A stretch of DNA of 32,997 nucleotides, from contig JAPKCI010000051.1 in NCBI GenBank assembly GCA_028823035.1, forward strand, positions 1 to 32,997, written 5' to 3'. The notes beneath the pieces are model-generated. The model was not told where the DNA came from. It worked only from the letters and a program-made list of their open reading frames with translations, and did no database searches. Shown here one piece after another: positions 9,407-16,952 of this stretch (position 1 is the stretch's first letter; each line of letters opens with the position of its first letter). This DNA is from Rubripirellula sp. GTDB taxonomy: Bacteria > Planctomycetota > Planctomycetia > Pirellulales > Pirellulaceae. Position numbers and translations under genes: made by a program.

Positions 9407-9971
9407 TTGATCGAGGATTCGTTTGTCAAACTCTTGGATATTGGTAGAATATCAACGTTCGCGACCGCAAGCCATGCGAGTCATGAGGTCCACCTCAGTT
9501 GATGTCGTGCGCCAAATCTGAGCGAAGTGGCCCGAGTCCATCATCGCCCGCCGTGCATGTCGCGAGTTGCGGTGAGTTGCTCGGCCAGTCCGGTGTTATC
9601 TAGATCTCGTCGAGTTTGTGTTAGTGCCGGTGGGTTTTTTCTTAGTGGAACCACCTGGGTTGCCGCCCTTTGCTTTGACGACGGAAAACGTGGCGTTTGT
9701 GGGCAATCGTTCAAGTCCTGCTTTTTACCACATCCGTGAATCGTTGCTTCAACGTTTCCTGCCGGTGGTCGGCAGGGCACACTTTCTCGACGGGGTTCTT
9801 AGACGCTTTTCCGAAAACTCCCCCGTTTGGGAGTTGGCTCACGCCAAGACCCGAGCGTGCCCTGCCTCATCAGGTGCCAGCGTAGTTTCGTTAGCCCCGT
9901 TCTTGCCCCATGCTCGGCGTGATGGGGGTCCGCTGCTTCGTTCCCTTTTGCAGGATAATGCCGATGGTCCT
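9407..9971. other. Intergenic stretch without a supported gene
   Basis: About 565 bp lie between the sulfatase start and the first terminator. A plus-strand frame of 143 codons (9618-10049) runs through the terminator and into the next gene, and has no recognisable content. A minus-strand frame (9541-9780) is also unrecognised. The only structure found is the 13-mer repeat of the tRNA T-arm at 9709-9721. Confidence 0.5.
9709..9721 (+). other. Distal copy of tRNA T-arm 13-mer, candidate att site
   Basis: GTTCAAGTCCTGC here is identical to 7203-7215 within the tRNA. It is followed at once by TTTTTACCACATCC. In the tRNA copy a similar TTTTTACTACACCC follows after a 9-10 base interval. This looks like a degenerate duplicated tRNA 3' end and would mark the far boundary of a 2.5-kb element. 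Confidence 0.45.
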
Positions 9972-10003
9972 AAAAAAACCCGCAGTGCAAAGGGCACTGC
10001 GGG
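9972..10003 (-). terminator. Intrinsic terminator of first small secreted paralog
   Basis: A perfect 10-bp stem (CCCGCAGTGC at 9979-9988, GCACTGCGGG at 9994-10003) has a 5-base loop. On the minus strand it is followed by seven Ts (A7 at 9972-9978). It lies 55 bp beyond the stop of the 132-residue gene at 10058-10456. The same hairpin recurs at 10734-10763. Confidence 0.9.
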
Positions 10004-10057
10004 TTTGAACGAAAAAGTGGTGGAGCCAGTTTACATGCCGCGATTGTGAAGGTCGCC

Positions 10058-10456
10058 TCACTCAAACTCTCTTTCGATGTACACGGAATCGCCAGTGAGT
10101 CCATTTGCTTGACCAAGTACCGCGATCTGATCTGGCTTGGGCAGCGTCACACGATCGGTTTGCTGCAGATTGTAATAATGCGGTTGCGTCAGCCCGACAT
10201 TCGCACTCCCAACTTTGCCAAAGATAGCGACCTCCAGGGTTTCAAGAATGATGTCATCGGCCTCGGCAGGACTGAATCCCATGTCCAATAGCAGAAAGTA
10301 GGTCGATTCCAGTTCATTCATGAAATCCGCTTGCGGATCCTCAGTGTCTTGCTGTTGAACGGAGGCAACGTTGGTATACACCGACAAGGCAGCGCTCGCT
10401 TGTGAAGTGGACAGTGCAAGCAGTGCGGTGGCGGCAAGTTGAAGAAGAGTCTTCAT
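10058..10456 (-). CDS. Small secreted protein, paralog A of a tandem pair
   Basis: The 132-residue precursor has a clear Sec signal peptide (MKTLLQLAATALLALSTSQA, probable cut at ASA-AL near residue 22-23). The mature part is acidic. It holds a helical motif LESTYFLLLDMGFSPAEADD at about 49-68 and ends EREFE. The signal peptide, the motif and the last residues (VYIEREFE) are shared with the neighbour at 10820-11218; the rest is not. ATG is preceded by AGGAAA on the minus strand. The gene has its own terminator 55 bp downstream. I recognise no family. It may be a structural, signalling or antagonistic peptide, or a substrate of the nearby C13 peptidase; none of this is shown. Confidence 0.8.
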   Translation of the reverse strand: MKTLLQLAATALLALSTSQASAALSVYTNVASVQQQDTEDPQADFMNELESTYFLLLDMGFSPAEADDIILETLEVAIFGKVGSANVGLTQPHYYNLQQTDRVTLPKPDQIAVLGQANGLTGDSVYIEREFE

Positions 10457-10733
10457 CGGATCATTTCCTGTTTGAGTTGTGTAAGTCAGATTGAGTCGCC
10501 GCAGCTGAAGAATCCTCAGGCAAGAAAATCCAGCTTGCGAAAGCCAGAATTGTTTTCTTTTATGGTTGACCTGAAGTTCAGCAAGGCGACTTCAAAAGCA
10601 GGTACAGGTGGGAGAGAGACTTCTTGCAGGAAATTCAGAAGTTTTGTTTCCACGATTTAACTTGATCCTACGGGGGTCGGTTTTTTAGATGTTTTGGCAG
10701 CAAATCCGTGTCGTGATCTCAGGGCTATCAAGT

Positions 10734-10763
10734 AAAAACCCGCAGTGCAAAGGGCACTGCGGG
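10734..10763 (-). terminator. Intrinsic terminator of second small secreted paralog
   Basis: The same 10-bp stem and 5-base loop as at 9979-10003 occur here (arms 10739-10748 and 10754-10763). On the minus strand it is followed by five Ts (A5 at 10734-10738). The hairpin is 100% identical to the first copy, so it was either duplicated with the gene or is under selection. Confidence 0.88.
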
Positions 10764-10819
10764 CTTGAAGGACATTGTGAGGAGGTTGGTTTTGGACCCT
10801 AGGGGTGAGAAGATTCGTC

Positions 10820-11218
10820 TCACTCAAACTCATGTTCAGCGTACACGCCGGTTGGTGGCTTAACATCGATGACACTGTCAAACAGCAAGATCATCATGGC
10901 CTCGTCGTCGGTGCATCCCAGGTCCAGAAGCAGATAATAGTTCGCTTCCATTTCCTGCATCCATTCCCCCGTCTCCCGCACTCCAACGTCACGAATCGGC
11001 TGATCCTCATCTCCATGGATTCCTTTGACTGATTCTGACGCAACATCCACGTCACGAATCCGCTGAACCTCATCTCCATGGATTCCTTTGACTGGTTTTT
11101 GGATCACATCCCCAGCCCAAATGGAGGCAACGTTGGTATACACCGACAAGGCAGCGCTCGCTTGTGAAGTGGACAGTGCAAGCAGTGCGGTAGCGGTGAG
11201 TTGAAGAAGATGTTTCAT
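10820..11218 (-). CDS. Small secreted protein, paralog B with internal 21-residue repeat
   Basis: The product has 132 residues and an almost identical signal peptide to paralog A (MKHLLQLTATALLALSTSQA). Signal peptide plus ALSVYTNVAS are conserved at DNA level too. The mature part carries two 21-residue repeats beginning VKGIHGDE (about residues 43-63 and 64-84). The shared helical motif EANYYLLLDLGCTDDEAMM follows at about 90-108, and the protein ends VYAEHEFE. Paralog A lacks the repeat and instead has a longer tail after the motif. ATG at 11218 is divergent from the C13 peptidase, with 240 bp between. Function is unknown. The pattern of constant ends with changed interior suggests diversification after tandem duplication. 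Confidence 0.8.
   Translation of the reverse strand: MKHLLQLTATALLALSTSQASAALSVYTNVASIWAGDVIQKPVKGIHGDEVQRIRDVDVASESVKGIHGDEDQPIRDVGVRETGEWMQEMEANYYLLLDLGCTDDEAMMILLFDSVIDVKPPTGVYAEHEFE
10986..11094. repeat. 63-bp period tandem repeat inside paralog B
   Basis: Near-identical 46-base blocks at 10986-11031 and 11049-11094 (two mismatches by eye) give a 63-bp period. This equals 21 codons and keeps frame. It encodes the two VKGIHGDE units of the secreted protein. Confidence 0.9.
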
Positions 11219-11458
11219 TGGATTGTTCCATGTTGGAGTCGTGTAATTTTGCGAGTCAGATCGACTCGCTTCACCTACAGAAGCGTCGGTCCCGTGAATA
11301 TCCGGCGCGCAAAAAAAAATTTGTTTTCATGGAGGCGACTGAAATAGTTTCCAGGTATTTCTCCAACAAGATGAGCCTTTATTCCCGTTTTGATGGTTCA
11401 ATCAGTGATGCTGTGGGGTTTCTGCAGTTTTCGCTCCTAGTTTTCCCTGAGTGTTTTC
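11219..11458. promoter_or_regulatory. Divergent intergenic region, paralog B / C13 peptidase
   Basis: This 240-bp gap must hold promoters for both divergent genes. The part next to paralog B resembles the stretch upstream of paralog A: ggat, gtgtaa, gtcaga and ttgttttc blocks occur in the same order. So the 5' leader was duplicated with the gene. I could not identify convincing -35/-10 pairs. Confidence 0.4.
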
Positions 11459-12988
11459 ATGCCTCGATGCATTTTCGGCCTATTGGCCTGTTCCTTGATA
11501 AGTGTCCCTGTCTCGGCCGAGGATCACGTGTTAACGATTGGCGGTGGTTATTCACCCTCAGGAAATCAGGCTTCACTCGAACGGAATGTGCTGTTTTTTC
11601 AGCGACTGTTGAAGGAGCAGGGAATGGAACAGGTACATCATGACATTTTCTTTGCTGATGGGACCGCAGCGGGAGCAGATTTGCAGGTGATGGATCGACC
11701 CTCTGTGCCAAAGGCAAATCGCTTGATGGCAGAATTTTTCGGTTCTGAAAAAAACCTTGGACTTACCTACCGAAACCACCAGGTGCCGCAGGTACAGGGT
11801 GGGACAAGCCCGGCGAATATTCGCAACTGGTTCAAGACCACAGGAAAAAAGCTGAAGGATGGTGATCGTCTGCTGATTTATGTCACGGCTCACGGCAACC
11901 GCAGTAGCGATCGTCGCAATGAGCATGACACAACCATCGCGACCTGGAATAACAAGTCGATCAAGATGACTGAGTTCGTCAAGCTGCTGGATCAGTTACC
12001 GCAGGGTGTGGAAGTGATCGCAGTCATGGTCCAGTGTCACGCGGGCGGGTTTGCCCGTTTCATGTTCAACGGTGGTGATCCTGATCGGGGGCTTTCCAAG
12101 CAACGAAGAATCGGTTTTTTTGCGACGGTGCATGATCGCCAGGCTGCAGGTTGTACACCCGAAATCGATGAGGCGAGTTATGTCGAGTACAGCTCCTTTT
12201 TCTGGGCCGCGCTAGGTGCTCGGGATCGAAGTGGAAAGGCCATTCCGATACCCGACTATGATCAGGATGGGGTCGTTTCGTTTGAAGAGGCACACGCGTA
12301 TGTGATCCTGACGGCTGATACCATCGATCTTCCTGTCAAAACCTCAGGTGAGTTCCTTACCGTGCATAGTAAGTTCAGCGAGGGTAAAGATGGCCTGCTG
12401 ACCAATGACGAGTCGTACCAGCTGGTTTTGGAACTTGCGACAGCATCACAGAAAGCAATTCTAGAGGGTTTGTCGAAGCAACTGAGTCTTGCGGGGAACT
12501 CACGAATCGTTGATGCCTGGAAGGCAACCCAGACACGTCGCGGTTCTGGTCGAAATCGTCAGCCAGTCACTCGTGGTCAGAGTCAAAGCAGCCAGTTGCG
12601 GGGTAAGATTTTATCTGACTTGAAGCGGCGTTGGCCGGCACTGGCCAATGTTCTCAATCCTGTTGCCATCGAATTGATCACCACGAGAAGCGACGAGTTC
12701 GTAGAAGCGATTGAAGACCATCCCGATTATCAACGTTATCGTAAGTTGATACTTGAGTCGCGGACGACACCTAACGCGGAAAAGCGAAAAGTGAAGTACG
12801 ATCGGTTCTTGCGTACCGTCGACAATGTTCTGATGGCTGAGAACCTGAGACGCATGAATGATCCGGCAAAGATCGAGCAATACGACTCACTGTTGAAAGC
12901 CGAAGCGGGGACGCTCAAGGCAATCGAACGCAGCACTCTCGAAGTGAACGAGCAGCCTGGTACTGTTTTGGGATCACCAACCGAGTAA
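11459..12988 (+). CDS. Secreted C13/caspase-fold cysteine peptidase with EF-hand loop
   Basis: The 509-residue product begins with a signal peptide (MPRCIFGLLACSLISVPVSA, residues 1-20). The clan CD dyad is visible. H145 lies in LLIYVTAHGN after a hydrophobic strand. C193 lies in VIAVMVQCHAGGF after the next hydrophobic strand. This is the His-Gly...Gln-Cys-His arrangement of legumain/caspase-type peptidases. Residues 266-277 (DYDQDGVVSFEE) form a textbook EF-hand loop: Asp at 1, 3 and 5, Gly at 6, Val at 8, Ser at 9, Glu at 12. That suggests Ca2+ binding. The C-terminal half (about 300-509) is helical, charged and unrecognised. It is divergent from the two small secreted paralogs. Start ATG 11459 fits the signal peptide, though the ribosome site is weak. 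Specificity cannot be read from sequence. Confidence 0.85.
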   Translation: MPRCIFGLLACSLISVPVSAEDHVLTIGGGYSPSGNQASLERNVLFFQRLLKEQGMEQVHHDIFFADGTAAGADLQVMDRPSVPKANRLMAEFFGSEKNLGLTYRNHQVPQVQGGTSPANIRNWFKTTGKKLKDGDRLLIYVTAHGNRSSDRRNEHDTTIATWNNKSIKMTEFVKLLDQLPQGVEVIAVMVQCHAGGFARFMFNGGDPDRGLSKQRRIGFFATVHDRQAAGCTPEIDEASYVEYSSFFWAALGARDRSGKAIPIPDYDQDGVVSFEEAHAYVILTADTIDLPVKTSGEFLTVHSKFSEGKDGLLTNDESYQLVLELATASQKAILEGLSKQLSLAGNSRIVDAWKATQTRRGSGRNRQPVTRGQSQSSQLRGKILSDLKRRWPALANVLNPVAIELITTRSDEFVEAIEDHPDYQRYRKLILESRTTPNAEKRKVKYDRFLRTVDNVLMAENLRRMNDPAKIEQYDSLLKAEAGTLKAIERSTLEVNEQPGTVLGSPTE

Positions 12989-13096
12989 CGGATCGCAGTC
13001 TGCTGGTTCACTCTCCCAGTCCTTTTCCTCTCTGCTATCTCTTGGTGGCTTGTCCAGCTGTTCGGTTTCTTATTCGTGTGACCTGACGATCCATGG

Positions 13097-13999
13097 TCAG
13101 GTCGTCAGACGGTCATAGGCTTCCTGGTACTTGGCAGCCGTTTGTTCAATCACTTCTGTTGGTAATGCGGGTGGTTCACTTTGTTTGTCCCAACCGGACT
13201 GTGACAACCACTCTCTGACAAACTGTTTGTCAAACGAGGCCTGGGCCTGTCCGGGGTGGTAGTTGTCCGCCGCCCAGAATCGGGAACTGTCGGGTGTCAG
13301 GACTTCGTCGATCAAGACGACTTCATCACCGACTTTGCCAAACTCAAATTTTGTGTCGGCGATCAGCAGCCCTCGGGCCGCAGCGAACTCACAGGCGGTT
13401 GAATAGATTTTCAGGCTGAGATCACGCAGATGATGCCCCAGTGTCTCACCGAGGTCATTGATCATTCTTTCGATTGGGACATTCTCGTCGTGCCCTTCTT
13501 CTGCTTTCGTGGCAGGGGTGAAGATAGGTGTGGTCAGACGATCGCATTGCAAGAGACCGGATGGAAGTTGATTTCCGCAAATTGCCCCAGTGTCCTGATA
13601 CTCGCTCAGCCCACTTCCTTCCAGATAACCCCGTACCACACACTCGAATGGAATGACTTCCGCCTTTTCGGTCAACATGACACGTCCACGCAGTGGTTCG
13701 ATGTCAAATTGTGTTGCCAGCGAAGGAGGGATTTCTGTCGTAACCAAATGGTGCCGCACTCCCAACTGTTCGAACCAGAAAGAACTCATCTGGGTCAATA
13801 ATTGTCCTTTTCCCGGGATACCGCAGGGCAGAATAAAATCAAAGGCACTGATTCGGTCGGTGCTGACGATCAGCAATGCGTGTCCCAGATCGTAGACGTC
13901 CCGGACTTTTCCACACTTCCGAGGCAATGGCAAGTGGGTTTCGAGTAGGGCGCCAGCTTGGTCGAACCGGTACAGGGCATCTGGTTGTGGTTTGTTCAT
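13097..13999 (-). CDS. purC: SAICAR synthase
   Basis: Phosphoribosylaminoimidazole-succinocarboxamide synthase, the purine pathway step joining CAIR and aspartate with ATP. Typical blocks appear in order: GKVRDVYDLG (residues 30-39), STDRISAFDFILP (46-58), FECVVRGYLEGSG (about 118-130), a long helical region, ADTKFEFGKV and DEVLTPDSSRFW. At 300 residues it is the longer form, as in yeast Ade1, compared with about 237 in E. coli. ATG at 13999. It is convergent with the C13 peptidase gene and divergent from the GH10-like gene, and appears monocistronic. A perfect 8-bp dyad (13080-13087/13096-13103) overlaps its stop codon but lacks a T-run. Confidence 0.96.
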   Translation of the reverse strand: MNKPQPDALYRFDQAGALLETHLPLPRKCGKVRDVYDLGHALLIVSTDRISAFDFILPCGIPGKGQLLTQMSSFWFEQLGVRHHLVTTEIPPSLATQFDIEPLRGRVMLTEKAEVIPFECVVRGYLEGSGLSEYQDTGAICGNQLPSGLLQCDRLTTPIFTPATKAEEGHDENVPIERMINDLGETLGHHLRDLSLKIYSTACEFAAARGLLIADTKFEFGKVGDEVVLIDEVLTPDSSRFWAADNYHPGQAQASFDKQFVREWLSQSGWDKQSEPPALPTEVIEQTAAKYQEAYDRLTT

Positions 14000-14247
14000 G
14001 TCGGTAATTTGGCAAACCAGCCGCGACTGGGCAACCGTATCAGAGCCTCTCGCTGTGCGATTTCAGATCGTATATCAGCGGGGATTTCGTGCTTTGACCG
14101 CCTGAGTACCACGAATCGGTGGCTCCAGAGCAGTTAGCATGGTCGCGGGACGGAGGTGAAGAGACTAACATGTTGATCTGTTGAAAATCGTGGCCTACGG
14201 TTCTAAGTCAATCCACTTCTCCACTGTTCCTTTCGCGGCGCGACGGT

Positions 14248-15747
14248 ATGGGGCAATTCCATTTTGATGTCCCAGATGTGGCAAGCGACTTCATCCAGAA
14301 GTCGCTGTGGAGTGATGCATACATCTGCGGCATTGAAGGCGTGCCTTGGCAATCCCAAACACAGTTTGATGGTTCACGATTGACCATCACCCGAGCGATT
14401 GATTCTTCGGGCAAACTGTACATGGCTTGTCCGCTTGAGGACATCGGGTTTCGCACGCTTAGCACTTGCAGTCTTCGCCCTCTCGACGACGAAGCTCATT
14501 TGCTGCCTTTGGAATTTGCCAGAGGAAGTTGTTATCGGGCAAGGATTCAGTCGGATGCTTGGCAGCGAGCGGGTTTGACGTTGAGCAAGGAATTTGAGCA
14601 ACTGCTGCAAGAAGGCACCAATAAGTTTCTCGATGCCGCCCAGAGAAGAGCGGACCCTGAGCGTTCGACCGAGGCAGCGATGGAAGCAATCCTGTTGTTG
14701 GAAAAAGCGATCTCTGATCTTGGTGAAAGTTACGCGGTACAGTCGATTGCATTTCGGAAACAGCGTGAACCTCAAATCGGTACCTTGCTGGCAGGTACGG
14801 TGACTCCCCCTTCACCGCTCGGATTGCAGTCCCACGATGCTTTTGCTTCGGCATTCAATTCTGCCGCGATTCGATTGAATTGGGCTGATATTGAAACTGA
14901 CTCAGGACGTTTTTCGTATGATAATGCTGAGGAAGCAATTAAGTTCTGCAACAGCAAGGGAATGCGAATCATCGGTGGTCCGTTGATCGATTTTCGCGAG
15001 CGGTTGATGCCTCACTGGTTGTATCTGTTGGAGGATGACTTCGACGCGCTGCTGGCTGCTGTCACGCACTTTGTTGAGACGACGGTCAACAAGTTTCGTG
15101 GTTCCGTACAACTTTGGAATTGCGCAAGCGGTTTGAATACGCCGGGGCCAATGCATTTGAGTGATGAACAGATCATGCGTCTTGCCGTCGGTATCTTGCA
15201 AACGGTTAGGCGGACTGATCCAGCGACGCCCGCAATCATTTCTTTCGATCAGCCTTTTGGTGAGTATTTGGGTCAGGATCGGGAGGGTATTTCACCTTTG
15301 CATTTTGCGGATGCTTTGGTGCGTAGCGGTTTGGGAATGGCGGGCATTGGTTTGGAATTTCGAATGAATTACGCCACGAAAGCGACCTTCCCCCGTTCTG
15401 CCGTCGACTTTGGGCAGATGATTGATCGGTGGGCAACGCTTGACATGCCGATGCTTGTTCAACTGACCGTACCCGGAGGTACCGGCTCTGATTCCATGGC
15501 GACTGCACCGTGCGATGTGCTTCAGAGCGACTCGCAGCGTACTGACCCGGCTTCGGAACAGCTTCGCATTGCCGGGCCGTTGATCCGCACATTATTGGCA
15601 AAGCACATTGTCCATGGCATCGTCTGGGAAGGCTGGTCAGATGAGGTGCCCCATGTCGCTAGTCACTCAGGGGTGATTGACTCCGATGGCCGTGAACGCC
15701 CGCTACTCGAGTATTTGACACGCGTTCGGCGTGAATTTCTCGTCTGA
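14248..15747 (+). CDS. GH10 xylanase-like protein lacking catalytic glutamates
   Basis: The 499-residue product has no evident signal peptide. The N-terminal about 170 residues look like a beta-rich accessory region followed by a helix (about 110-165). From about 175 it resembles a GH10 barrel: IGTLLAGTV, FNSAAIRLNWADIETDSGRF (the W-x-x-x-E-x-x-x-G-x-[FY] block of GH10 near 212-222), RIIGGPLID, HWLYLL, and WEGWSDEVPH near 460-469. GH10 has Glu after the WDVVN strand and in ITELD. Here these positions read LWNCAS (C292) and MLVQLTV (Q405). Hydrolysis is therefore doubtful; binding, or a different chemistry, is possible. The fold assignment is motif-based and moderate. ATG 14248 has no clear ribosome site. 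Confidence 0.72.
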   Translation: MGQFHFDVPDVASDFIQKSLWSDAYICGIEGVPWQSQTQFDGSRLTITRAIDSSGKLYMACPLEDIGFRTLSTCSLRPLDDEAHLLPLEFARGSCYRARIQSDAWQRAGLTLSKEFEQLLQEGTNKFLDAAQRRADPERSTEAAMEAILLLEKAISDLGESYAVQSIAFRKQREPQIGTLLAGTVTPPSPLGLQSHDAFASAFNSAAIRLNWADIETDSGRFSYDNAEEAIKFCNSKGMRIIGGPLIDFRERLMPHWLYLLEDDFDALLAAVTHFVETTVNKFRGSVQLWNCASGLNTPGPMHLSDEQIMRLAVGILQTVRRTDPATPAIISFDQPFGEYLGQDREGISPLHFADALVRSGLGMAGIGLEFRMNYATKATFPRSAVDFGQMIDRWATLDMPMLVQLTVPGGTGSDSMATAPCDVLQSDSQRTDPASEQLRIAGPLIRTLLAKHIVHGIVWEGWSDEVPHVASHSGVIDSDGRERPLLEYLTRVRREFLV

Positions 15748-16097
15748 GAGACGTGTGATCTCACATCCAAATGTGATTGATCTCAATTTCTGTTCTGGAA
15801 ATTCAACAATGAACAGCATTTTGGTTTCGTTGTCCCCGTACAAAGCCGCCATTGACGCTTTAGACGGTTGCGGTAGAGGTCATTGGTTGGTTGCAGTTGC
15901 GGTGCTGATTGTGATCCCTTGCTGCAATGTATCCTGAGCACAGCGGCCTGATGATTCTGAGCCTATAAAGCCAGTTGGCAGAGTAGAAACAGTTGAAACT
16001 GGATTTGCGTTCACTGAGGGATCTGCATGGAGTTTCACTGAGCGTTGCGATCACTGGGTGATTCTGTCATTGCTCACTGAGTCGGATGCAGGATGGC
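15748..16097. other. Intergenic stretch with one possible small ORF
   Basis: 350 bp between the convergent GH10-like and SDR genes. Apart from the 42-codon frame at 15809-15937, I see no gene, RNA or repeat. No intrinsic terminator was found for either flanking gene. Confidence 0.4.
15809..15937 (+). CDS. Possible small membrane peptide
   Basis: A 42-codon frame starts at ATG 15809 with TGGAA about nine bases upstream. The product has a polar first half (SPYKAAIDALDGCGRGH) and a hydrophobic second half (WLVAVAVLIVIPCCNVS) that could span a membrane. It is too short to judge by coding bias and I recognise no family. It could equally be chance. Confidence 0.25.
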   Translation: MNSILVSLSPYKAAIDALDGCGRGHWLVAVAVLIVIPCCNVS

Positions 16098-16937
16098 TTA
16101 ACCCTGCCAGTCACGAGGTACATCCGGTTGTTGCCAGGAACTCATTCCCCCGTCTACCAGTAACGTTTGCCCTTGGATGTGTTCGGCTGCATCGGAGAGC
16201 AGAAACACCGCGGCACCGCCACAGACATCTGCCGTGGGGACTTGGCCGTTGGGGGTATGCAGTTTCATCCAGGCATCAAGCCTTGGGTCCTCATTCAACA
16301 CTTGGGTCAACGGTGTGCGGACAAGGCCGGGTGCTATTGCATTGACTCTGATTCCAAGAGGAGCCAACGTAACGCAGAGTGATCGGACCATGGCGGCCAC
16401 GGCACCCTTGCTGGTGTCGTAAGCGGTATGGTCAGGTTCCGAAAGAACACCATTGATCGAACCGGTGAACAGGATTCGACCACGGACTCCGTTTTCTACC
16501 CAACGTCGGGCAAAGGCTTGCGTCAGGAAGTACCCGGAGGTGACATTCAGATGCAGGGTGGTCAGGTAGCGTTCAAAGTCCATCTCGAAAAAGGGCTTGT
16601 CGATGTACGTGCCTGCGTTGTTGATTAGCAGGTCAATGCCCGGCAACAACTCGTCAGCATGTGTCAGCAGGTCCGGCAAATAAGTTGTCGGCGGCTTTGC
16701 AAGGTCAGTGACGAGCAATTCGGCGGTCACACCCTGTTCGCGGCAGGCGGATAGTGTCCGTTCAGCGTTTTCGTCGTGATGGAGTCCTCCCAGTAATACA
16801 TCGGCTCCTGCACGCGCCAGCGCAAGCGAGATCGCGGCGCCGACACCCTGGGTCCCACCGGTAATCAGTGCGCGATGCCCTGAGAGGTCAAAGGGGTTAC
16901 CGCTGTTCTGTTGTTTTGACTGGTCTGGTTGCGACAT
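16098..16937 (-). CDS. Short-chain dehydrogenase/reductase (SDR)
   Basis: A classical SDR of about 279 residues. Numbered from the upstream GTG at 16952, it has the nucleotide-binding TGGTQGVGA at 31-39, NNAG at 111-114, the catalytic S165 in FTGSING, and Y178-x-x-x-K182 in AYDTSKGA. The C-terminus has FLLSDAAEHIQGQTLLVDGG, the usual SDR ending. It should oxidise or reduce an alcohol/ketone with NAD(P)(H); the substrate is unknown. Two starts compete. GTG 16952 comes directly after the stop of the upstream DUF6807 gene with no gap. ATG 16937 lies five codons in and is preferred here. Either way the two genes form an operon, so a shared sugar substrate is plausible. Confidence 0.92.
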   Translation of the reverse strand: MSQPDQSKQQNSGNPFDLSGHRALITGGTQGVGAAISLALARAGADVLLGGLHHDENAERTLSACREQGVTAELLVTDLAKPPTTYLPDLLTHADELLPGIDLLINNAGTYIDKPFFEMDFERYLTTLHLNVTSGYFLTQAFARRWVENGVRGRILFTGSINGVLSEPDHTAYDTSKGAVAAMVRSLCVTLAPLGIRVNAIAPGLVRTPLTQVLNEDPRLDAWMKLHTPNGQVPTADVCGGAAVFLLSDAAEHIQGQTLLVDGGMSSWQQPDVPRDWQG

Positions 16938-16952
16938 GCGTCCGTCATTCAC

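Noticed and set aside
9618-10049. 143-codon plus-strand open frame
   Set aside because: It crosses the intrinsic terminator of the opposite-strand gene and has no protein-like pattern or ribosome site.
13080-13103. 8-bp perfect dyad as a terminator between the C13 gene and purC
   Set aside because: There is no T-run on either strand and it overlaps the purC stop codon; kept only as a remark.
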